Assembly (NCBI RefSeq): GCF_023156245.1
Contig: NZ_JAKZAH010000013.1
Location: 35,635 to 99,634, forward strand
DNA: 64,000 bases
Direction of reading: 5' to 3'
DNA from: Marinobacter bryozoorum
Lineage (GTDB): Bacteria > Pseudomonadota > Gammaproteobacteria > Pseudomonadales > Oleiphilaceae
Shown here piece by piece: positions 59,489 to 64,000 of the stretch. The notes under the pieces were generated by a model that saw nothing but the letters and a program-made list of their open reading frames with translations, had not been told where the DNA came from and ran no database searches. Every line of letters starts with the position of its first letter. The first letter of the stretch is position 1. The translations under genes and the position numbers were made by a program.

Positions 59489-60262
59489 ATGAGTCTGAAA
59501 CAACTGTTCGACCTGACCGGAAAAGTCGCCGTTATTACAGGCGGTTCCCGCGGCCTGGGCCTGCAAATGGCCGAAGCCCTGGGTGAGCTGGGTGCCAAGC
59601 TGGTGATCAGCGCCCGCAAACAGCACGAACTGGACGACGCCCAGAAGCACCTGGAAGGCCAGGGCATCGAAGTGATGACCATCGCCGCCGACATGTCCAA
59701 ACGGGAGACGATCCCCGGCTTTGTGGACCAGGTCATTGAGCGCTTCGGCACCATCGACATCCTGGTCAACAACGCCGGCGCCACCTGGGGCGCTCCGGCG
59801 GAAGATCATCCGGACGAAGCCTGGGACAAGGTCATGAACCTGAACGTGGACGCCACCTTCTTCCTCACCCGGGAAGTAGGCAAACGCTGCATGATCCCCC
59901 GCAAGTCCGGCAAGGTGATCACCACTGCCTCCATCGCCGGCCTGTCTGGTAACCCGGAAGGCATGAGCACCATCGCCTACAACACCTCCAAGGGCGCCAA
60001 CGTCAACTTCACCCGGGCACTGGCCTCCGAATGGGGCAAGTACAACATCAACGTGAACAGCATCTGCCCCGGCTTCTTCCCCTCCAAGATGGCCAACGGC
60101 CTGCTGGACGCCATGGGCGAGAAGATGCTCGAGCGCATCCCCCTGAATCGCTTCGGCGGCGAGGAAGACATGAAGGGCCTGATCGCCCTGCTGGCCACCG
60201 AAGCCGGCCGCCACATCACCGGCCAGAACATCGCCATTGATGGCGGCACTACCGTGTGCTGA
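59489..60262 (+). CDS. SDR-family oxidoreductase, last gene of the beta-oxidation operon
   Basis: 257 residues, CAGGAGCC upstream. Cofactor motif TGGSRGLG, NNAGATWG, and YNTSKGA with the catalytic Tyr/Lys, ending IDGGTTVC. A likely 3-hydroxyacyl-CoA or alcohol dehydrogenase serving the same pathway. It ends at a strong terminator, after which the cassette array begins. Confidence 0.9.
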   Translation: MSLKQLFDLTGKVAVITGGSRGLGLQMAEALGELGAKLVISARKQHELDDAQKHLEGQGIEVMTIAADMSKRETIPGFVDQVIERFGTIDILVNNAGATWGAPAEDHPDEAWDKVMNLNVDATFFLTREVGKRCMIPRKSGKVITTASIAGLSGNPEGMSTIAYNTSKGANVNFTRALASEWGKYNINVNSICPGFFPSKMANGLLDAMGEKMLERIPLNRFGGEEDMKGLIALLATEAGRHITGQNIAIDGGTTVC

Positions 60263-60303
60263 TTAACCCCCCTCGGTTGCACTGTTCACAGTGACAGTCC
60301 TTT

Positions 60304-60336
60304 GCCCGGATGCCGTTTGGTTATCCGGGTTTTTTG
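60304..60336 (+). terminator. Terminator of the beta-oxidation operon
   Basis: CCCGGAT (60305-60311) and ATCCGGG (60323-60329) pair and are followed by TTTTTTG. This is the last chromosomal-type signal before the cassettes. The stretch 60337-60452 holds no gene. Confidence 0.88.
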
Positions 60337-60485
60337 TTTTGGACAGTAGCCGCCAAGGCAGAGCGCGTGATTAGTGTCTCATTTGTGGGCGGGTTTTGAC
60401 GTTTTTCTCGGATATCTACCGGATATTCATCGGTTTTGTCGTAGAATAAACTGTTAAAAATCCACTCCATGGATGAGGAGTAACT

Positions 60486-60902
60486 ATGCAATTTTCTAGG
60501 TACCTTGTTTGGATTAATTGCGGTCTTTTCGCTGTTTTTGGGCTTGGCTTCACCTTTGCGCCTGAACTCTTGGCCTCAATTGTGACCGGTTCAGAACCAG
60601 CGTCGTCATCTGCAGTTATCGATATGCGCGCCACCTACGGGGGTATGGCCCTTGGCCTAGCCTCACTATTCTGGCTCAGTACGAAGGGTAGCCATGCTGT
60701 TTACATCGGCGTTCGCGGAGTGCTGGGGCTAATGATATTTCTATCTCTGTCCAGGCTGTTCGGGATCATCGTAGACGGCTCAGCGAATGCGATGATGTAT
60801 CTTCTCCTGGGAGCTGAGGTCCTAATGGCAGTGTTGGCAGCTTCTGCTGTTATGCTTGAGAGAAATGGATCTTTTAACCAAGGCATGCAGCCGACGCGCT
60901 AA
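60486..60902 (+). CDS. DUF4345-like small membrane protein (cassette 1)
   Basis: 138 residues, GAGGAG 5-6 nt upstream. Four predicted helices (YLVWINCGLFAVFGLGF; GMALGLASLFWL; GVLGLMIFLSL; MYLLLGAEVLMAVLAASAVM) and the pattern of DUF4345 family proteins, whose function is unknown. The C-terminal GMQPTR is encoded by the attC site itself, a common signature of cassette genes. Confidence 0.8.
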   Translation: MQFSRYLVWINCGLFAVFGLGFTFAPELLASIVTGSEPASSSAVIDMRATYGGMALGLASLFWLSTKGSHAVYIGVRGVLGLMIFLSLSRLFGIIVDGSANAMMYLLLGAEVLMAVLAASAVMLERNGSFNQGMQPTR

Positions 60903-60929
60903 AGCGCACGGCTGATGCCAGCGTTACAC
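60872..60929 (+). other. attC site 1 (58 bp)
   Basis: R'' TTTTAAC (60872-60878), R' GTTACAC (60923-60929). The inner arms GCATGCAGCCG and CGGCTGATGC pair with one extrahelical G, as in other attC hairpins. Confidence 0.85.
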
Positions 60930-60944
60930 CTCACTGATCCTGCC

Positions 60945-60973
60945 TTGACGAATGTACGGCAACGCCGTATATT
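60945..60973 (+). promoter_or_regulatory. Promoter/operator of the higBA cassette
   Basis: TTGACG (60945-60950), 17-bp spacer, TATATT (60968-60973). The palindrome TACGGC-AAC-GCCGTA (60955-60969) sits in the spacer, a fitting site for HigA autorepression. The expected start of transcription (about 60980) coincides with the toxin ATG. Confidence 0.75.
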
Positions 60974-60979
60974 TTGGCA

Positions 60980-61291
60980 ATGCTGTTCATCGAAACCTCA
61001 ACGTTCACCAAGCTATTGCCGAACTACCTCACGGATGAGGAATACCGTGGGCTGCAAACCTACCTTTTGCAGAAGCCGGATGTCGGGGATCTAATCAAGG
61101 GCTCGGGTGGCGTTCGTAAAGTTCGATGGGCACCAGCGGGTTCGGGAAAGAGCGGTGGTATCAGAGCTATTTACTACTGGAAGAAATCTGACCACGAGAT
61201 ATGGATGCTCACGCTGTACAGTAAATCAGAGCGCGCCAGCATTCCTGGCCATACGCTCAAGCAGATAGCGGAGGCAATCAAAAATGGGTGA
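60980..61291 (+). CDS. higB: HigB2-type RelE-fold toxin (cassette 2)
   Basis: 103 residues from the ATG at 60980. RelE-like mRNA interferase resembling Vibrio cholerae HigB2: DEEYRGLQTYLLQKPDVGD, GGVRKVRWAPAGSGKSGG, IYYW and MLTLYSKSERA. It cuts ribosome-bound mRNA when free of antitoxin. Toxin precedes antitoxin with an 8-nt overlap, the HigBA order. No ribosome site is seen before the ATG; see the promoter entry. Confidence 0.9.
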   Translation: MLFIETSTFTKLLPNYLTDEEYRGLQTYLLQKPDVGDLIKGSGGVRKVRWAPAGSGKSGGIRAIYYWKKSDHEIWMLTLYSKSERASIPGHTLKQIAEAIKNG

Positions 61292-61571
61292 CAGAGACCT
61301 TGGGGCAGAAATCCTCGATGGCATCAATGAAATCAAGCAGTTCAAGAAGGGCAAATTGGCTCTACGAACCCATGAGCTATCAGAGCCCTCACCGCCTAAA
61401 GTGATCAGGCTGAAGTTGAACATGTCGCAATCTGCGTTTGCCGGTCTTATGGGCGTGAGTGTGCGAACCCTTCAGGATTGGGAGCAGGGTCGGCGGGAGC
61501 CGCAGGGACCTGCGGTTGCGCTTCTGCGCATTGCTGAGCAACACCCGGAAGTTTTCAATCAGCTTCACTGA
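61284..61571 (+). CDS. higA: HigA2-type antitoxin (cassette 2)
   Basis: 95 residues. The N-terminal arm (about 1-35) should wrap the toxin. The C-terminal HTH (LNMSQSAFAGLMGVSVRTLQDWEQGRREP) should bind the palindrome at 60955-60969. It overlaps the toxin by 8 nt. It resembles HigA2 of the V. cholerae superintegron, whose role includes cassette stabilisation. Confidence 0.9.
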   Translation: MGDRDLGAEILDGINEIKQFKKGKLALRTHELSEPSPPKVIRLKLNMSQSAFAGLMGVSVRTLQDWEQGRREPQGPAVALLRIAEQHPEVFNQLH

Positions 61572-61581
61572 CCAGAGTGAG

Positions 61582-61659
61582 GTGTAACCAGGCCATGCAA
61601 CGGATGCCAAAACCTCCGCTTCGCTGCGGTTTTGTCACCATTGATGGCGAGCGTTAAAT
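61582..61659 (+). other. attC site 2 (78 bp)
   Basis: R'' GTGTAAC (61582-61588), R' GTTAAAT (61653-61659), with a central stem CAAAACC ... GGTTTTG. Confidence 0.88.
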
Positions 61660-62014
61660 GGTAAGCCATATACCTCTGAGTAAGCAGGCCTTAATTGTAT
61701 TTGGTTCCTCTGTCGCGTTGGTCTTGACGCTGGGGCTCCTGGACCATCTGCTTCCTAATCAGAGCGTCAACCCTTGGTTGCTGGTCGGTGTCCTATGCGC
61801 CGTTGGTTTTGTACTGACATTCTTTTTATCTTTGGCGATGGCTCTCGTGCTGGCTGTTGTATTGCCACTGATAGTTACGATTGGAATGTCACTCTTAGCA
61901 AAACCTGGTGCAGAGCAGGGCCTTGAGGGAATTTTCTTCGTTGTGGTGTCGATGTTTTTTGTACCGAGTGTATTGAGTGGTCTGGTCGTCAAGTTCATAG
62001 CAAGGCGCATTTAA
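61658..62014 (+). CDS. Small membrane protein of unknown function (cassette 3)
   Basis: 118 residues. Three hydrophobic segments (about 12-30, 40-75 possibly two, 92-110) and a C-terminal KFIARRI. The ATG lies 4 nt inside the cassette, within the attC R' overlap, so no normal ribosome site is available. The TAA stop falls inside the R'' core of its own attC. No family is recognised. Confidence 0.7.
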   Translation: MVSHIPLSKQALIVFGSSVALVLTLGLLDHLLPNQSVNPWLLVGVLCAVGFVLTFFLSLAMALVLAVVLPLIVTIGMSLLAKPGAEQGLEGIFFVVVSMFFVPSVLSGLVVKFIARRI

Positions 62015-62111
62015 CCAGTAGTTGTAGTACGTTCCGGGCCGATGGCCCTCCACCGGACGGCTTTTTCTTCGCGCCGATACGCAAAAGCCGCCGCTAAACA
62101 AGGCGTTAAGC
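62009..62111 (+). other. attC site 3 (103 bp)
   Basis: R'' ATTTAAC (62009-62015), R' GTTAAGC (62105-62111). The central CGGCTTTT ... AAAAGCCG stem is clear. Confidence 0.87.
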
Positions 62112-62115
62112 TTGG

Positions 62116-62144
62116 TTGTTGCGTGGTGCGCAACATGCTAGAAT
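62116..62144 (+). promoter_or_regulatory. Promoter/operator of the graTA-like cassette
   Basis: TTGTTG (62116-62121), 17-bp spacer, TAGAAT (62139-62144). The inverted repeat TTGCG-TGGTG-CGCAA (62119-62133) overlaps it. Transcription should start at about 62151, the toxin ATG. Confidence 0.65.
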
Positions 62145-62150
62145 TACCTC

Positions 62151-62429
62151 ATGATTAAATCATTCCGTCACAAAGGATTGAAGCGGTTCTACTCGACCGG
62201 CAGCACGTCTGGCATACAACCCGATCATGCAGAGAAACTGCGCATGCAGTTAGCAGCTCTGGATGCCGCCACTTCGGTGGATGATATGGATATCCCTGGT
62301 TTTCGGCTTCACCCATTGAAGGGGCGAGACAAAGGGCGGTGGTCGATTCGTGTTAACGGAAATTGACGCATGACGTTCGAATTTCAGGACGGCAACGCCT
62401 ACATTCTTGATTATGAGGATTATCACTGA
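62151..62429 (+). pseudogene. higB: HigB/GraT-type toxin with in-frame TGA (cassette 4)
   Basis: Reads as a full 92-codon RelE-fold toxin (MIKSFRHKGLKRFYSTGSTSG ... HPLKGRDKGRWSIRVNGN) interrupted by TGA at 62364-62366. The frame continues past it as RMTFEFQDGNAYILDYEDYH, which matches the family C-terminus. Relatives have Trp (TGG) in this VNGNW position, so one G-to-A change explains the stop. The product of 71 residues lacks the last strands and the C-terminal YEDYH and is probably inactive. Its true stop overlaps the antitoxin start. Confidence 0.85.
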
Positions 62430-62722
62430 TGACTATGCATAATCCGCCGCATCCCGGTGAATTCATTCGGGAGGTGTACCTGGAGCCTTTCGGTATCAGT
62501 TCCCGTCAGCTTGCTTCCAGTCTGGGGGTCTCTCCCTCGACTTTGTCTCGGCTGCTCAAAGGGGATAGTGGTATTAGCCCGGAAATGTCGCTTCGGCTAT
62601 CCAAGGTTCTCGGACGTTCTCCTGAGAGTTGGTTGGCGATGCAAGATATGTACGATCTATGGGTGGCCCGCCACACGGTCAACCTGGATGGAATCCATCC
62701 CCTGGACTTTGAGGCAGCTTAA
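62429..62722 (+). CDS. higA: HigA/GraA-type antitoxin (cassette 4)
   Basis: 97 residues, intact. HPGEFIREVYLEPFGIS and the HTH SRQLASSLGVSPSTLSRLLKG identify the HigA/VapI branch. The start overlaps the original toxin stop (ATGA). The TAA stop lies in the R'' core of attC 4. It can still act as repressor and as immunity to related toxins. Confidence 0.9.
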   Translation: MTMHNPPHPGEFIREVYLEPFGISSRQLASSLGVSPSTLSRLLKGDSGISPEMSLRLSKVLGRSPESWLAMQDMYDLWVARHTVNLDGIHPLDFEAA

Positions 62723-62788
62723 CCAATGGCTGTTGTCGGACGCGCCTGCGCTGGCGCTCCGGCACGCCGCAAAGCCTGGGCGTTAGCT
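62717..62788 (+). other. attC site 4 (72 bp)
   Basis: R'' GCTTAAC (62717-62723), R' GTTAGCT (62782-62788). Centre CGGACGCGCC ... GGCGCTCCG pairs with one extrahelical C. Confidence 0.88.
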
Positions 62789-63137
62789 GGGTAGTTCGTT
62801 GTTCCTGTTGGTTGGCCCGGTGGCATCGGGCCTTGGCCGTTACTTGGTAGCAAACCCGGCAGTTCGGGTGTTCCGCCAAGGCCGTCAAAATTCGTCGTTT
62901 TGCTGGTAGCTCAACAGGGTTTCGGTGTTGGTATAAAAGTAGGTGTTTGGGTTGCGGGGCTGTCCAGCAAAACCTGGTTCCTTGCTTACTTGCTACTCTG
63001 AGGTTCAGGTTCATTCGCCGCATCGTCGGCGGTGTTTTTAATTGGGGTGCATCGGCCAAGGCCTGTACATAAAGCAACGGAGCAGGCGGTCATGCTGGTT
63101 GCCAAAGATCGGGGTTTGTCGCCCGCCGGTGCTACTC
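62783..63137 (+). ncRNA. ORF-poor cassette 5 with hairpins and a terminator
   Basis: No convincing coding frame. Hairpins: GGCCCG...CGGGCC (62814-62832) and ACCCGGCAGTTCGGGT nearby. A terminator-like stem CGCCG-CATCGT-CGGCG with GTGTTTTTA lies at 63015-63040. The layout would fit a small RNA of about 200 nt ending near 63040. No promoter can be assigned, so the RNA call is tentative. Confidence 0.35.
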
Positions 63138-63239
63138 AGCTAACAAGGCGCAGCAATTCGCGGCCTACGGCCGCCGGACGCCCTTTTCATTGCGGCTGCG
63201 CCTCCATTACAAGGGCGCCGTTGTGCGCTGGCGTTATGC
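63138..63239 (+). other. attC site 5 (102 bp)
   Basis: R'' AGCTAAC (63138-63144), R' GTTATGC (63233-63239). Strong internal pairing: GCGGCC...GGCCGC, and GGCGCAG with CTGCGCC. The TAACAAGGCG/GCGTTA ends resemble Vibrio-type repeats. Confidence 0.88.
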
Positions 63240-63529
63240 AAATTGAGAAATCTATGAACCGTAAATTTAGAATTCATGAGCTATTCGACGCAATGGCGGA
63301 GGAGTTACTCCTGTTTATCAGGGAGTCAGAAAACGAATTTTCCGACGGATGGGTTCCAGCTACCTTTATCAAGGAACAGCTTGAGCTGAAAAAATCGGCT
63401 TACCCTAAGGGCAACAGGATAGACAACAAAACGGGCTGGCTATTTTCAACGCTTGCTAGGCACCTAGAAGACAAAAGTGCCATAGCCTTCAAGAAATCAG
63501 GTAGTCGGACATTTTACAAGTCAATTTGA
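63236..63529 (+). CDS. Unknown cassette protein (cassette 6, first gene)
   Basis: 97 residues from the ATG at 63236, which is part of the attC R' core; an internal ATG at 63254 would give 91. Charged, no membrane segment or signal peptide; helical N-terminal part (HELFDAMAEELLLFIRESENEF) and a basic C-terminus. Low GC. No family recognised. Start inside the recombination site is common for cassette genes. Confidence 0.6.
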   Translation: MQIEKSMNRKFRIHELFDAMAEELLLFIRESENEFSDGWVPATFIKEQLELKKSAYPKGNRIDNKTGWLFSTLARHLEDKSAIAFKKSGSRTFYKSI

Positions 63530-63538
63530 GCACTTTGC

Positions 63539-63646
63539 ATGACACAACAATTTGAGATAGAGGTAGTCATGCCATTACGTACTCTCCTAAAGTACAAAAT
63601 GGTGCGTACAAGAGCGATGTATATGATGCCGGTAGGGAGTTTTTAA
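63539..63646 (+). CDS. Possible 35-residue peptide coupled to the zinc-ribbon gene
   Basis: A short frame (MTQQFEIEVVM...MMPVGSF) whose TAA overlaps the next ATG (TAATG). Coupling is the only support. There is no recognisable motif. It could be a leader peptide or chance. Confidence 0.25.
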   Translation: MTQQFEIEVVMPLRTLLKYKMVRTRAMYMMPVGSF

Positions 63647-63945
63647 TGGAGGACCAAAAAAGGTGTCCATTTTGTGGAGAGATGATTCTTGCGGTTGCAC
63701 TCAAGTGCAAGCACTGCGGAGAGTTTCTTGATGGGAGCCAAGCTACGAATCAATTTCGAGAGCCTTCAAATCGTGTAGAGCAAGAGTTTGAGCAAACGGT
63801 ATGGACAGGAAATCCATCCCACTATAACGAGCTTGGTGGATACATTATTGGACTTTTACTGGCGCCACTTTTTGGGCTAGGTATTGTTTTTATCATATTA
63901 ATACTTATTGGAAGAAAAAAGACTGGCAAGCCCCCGATACGGTAG
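63646..63945 (+). CDS. Zinc-ribbon membrane protein (cassette 6)
   Basis: 99 residues, GGTAGGGAG upstream. N-terminal zinc ribbon CPFCGE ... CKHCGEF, a charged linker, then QTVWTGNPSHYNELGGYII and a hydrophobic segment (about 65-90). The ribbon plus the WxGxPS and membrane segment recall zinc-ribbon/bacterial-PH-like membrane proteins, but the PH part is cut short. AT-rich relative to the chromosome. Function unknown. Confidence 0.6.
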   Translation: MEDQKRCPFCGEMILAVALKCKHCGEFLDGSQATNQFREPSNRVEQEFEQTVWTGNPSHYNELGGYIIGLLLAPLFGLGIVFIILILIGRKKTGKPPIR

Positions 63946-64000
63946 ACGCCTGGTAGCGTTACACTAAACGCAAATCTACAGGTGTTGATGATGAGCGCAA

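Larger units (their letters stand above)
60453..64000 (+). mobile_element. Integron gene-cassette cluster without integrase (CALIN-like)
   Basis: At least five complete cassettes (60454-60923, 60924-61653, 61654-62105, 62106-62782, 62783-63233) and a sixth running to the window end. In cassettes 2-5 the first bases (TTACAC, TTAAAT, TTAAGC, TTAGCT) complement the R'' core that opens the same cassette's attC (GTGTAAC, ATTTAAC, GCTTAAC, AGCTAAC). Cassette 1 does so with one gap (GTTAAAAATCC versus GTTAAAAGATCC). All genes point rightward. Base composition is poorer in GC than the chromosome. No integrase lies to the left. Confidence 0.9.

Noticed and set aside
60337..60452. Integron integrase or its remnant to the left of the array
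   Set aside because: No tyrosine-recombinase reading frame or fragment is found in either strand between the terminator and cassette 1.
62679..63077. Leftward 132-codon frame across attC 4 and cassette 5
   Set aside because: It spans a recombination site, runs against the array direction and has no recognisable composition or ribosome site.
63530..63645. Possible sixth attC after the 63236 gene (TTGCATGACACAAC)
   Set aside because: No complementary R' or stem follows at a sensible distance.

Overview
The window is chromosomal DNA of a high-GC gammaproteobacterium. Gene content and protein style (several beta-oxidation clusters, a FadE-type acyl-CoA dehydrogenase, a liv-type ABC transporter, c-di-GMP enzymes) point to a marine, lipid-degrading lineage such as Marinobacter or a close relative. 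This is inferred from resemblance only; no rRNA or other marker gene is present.

Layout. 1-8.3 kb: a truncated GGDEF-EAL protein, an intergenic stretch with two inverted copies of a structured repeat, a copper-resistance operon (MerR regulator, three-HMA CopA ATPase, a 36-residue His-tailed peptide, a DUF411 protein), a possible structured RNA and a membrane diguanylate cyclase. 8.4-16 kb: RNase II, an acyltransferase, a LysR/MFS pair, thiol peroxidase, an NADPH oxidoreductase and a MaoC hydratase. 16-20.6 kb: a five-gene branched-chain-amino-acid-type ABC transporter. 20.9-29.7 kb: a seven-gene leftward operon (SDR, thioesterase, acyl-CoA dehydrogenase, SDR, APH-type kinase, SurE, acyl-CoA synthetase) with a divergent acyl-CoA ligase. 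The kinase and dehydrogenase look like the two halves of human ACAD10/11, and the set resembles the lva (levulinate/4-hydroxyacyl-CoA) pathway. 29.8-45.3 kb: a MATE pump, a thioesterase, a Nudix/metallo-beta-lactamase fusion, an AstE-like zinc hydrolase, an EamA exporter, malate dehydrogenase, a coupled ovoA-ovoB pair for ovothiol, an AEC permease, a chemoreceptor and an FtsH-like protease. 45.5-60.3 kb: FadE, a histidine phosphatase, ExoD, a LysR/EamA pair, a 256-bp MITE-like element, an alpha/beta hydrolase, and a TetR-flanked operon (enoyl-CoA hydratase/3-hydroxyacyl-CoA dehydrogenase, thiolase, two acyl-CoA dehydrogenases, SDR) ordered like the pim dicarboxylate operon.

60.45-64.0 kb: a cluster of integron gene cassettes. 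Five attC sites are readable. The 7-base core at the start of each of the first five cassettes is (near-)complementary to the core that opens its own attC. No integron integrase is present to the left, where it would be expected, so this is best described as an integrase-less attC cluster (CALIN) or the tail of a displaced array. Cargo: a DUF4345 membrane protein, a HigB2/HigA2-type toxin-antitoxin pair, a small membrane protein, a HigB/GraT-HigA pair whose toxin carries an in-frame TGA, a cassette with no convincing ORF but with hairpins and a terminator, and an AT-rich last unit with two or three unknown small genes. Both toxin-antitoxin cassettes carry their own promoter placed so that the toxin mRNA may be leaderless.
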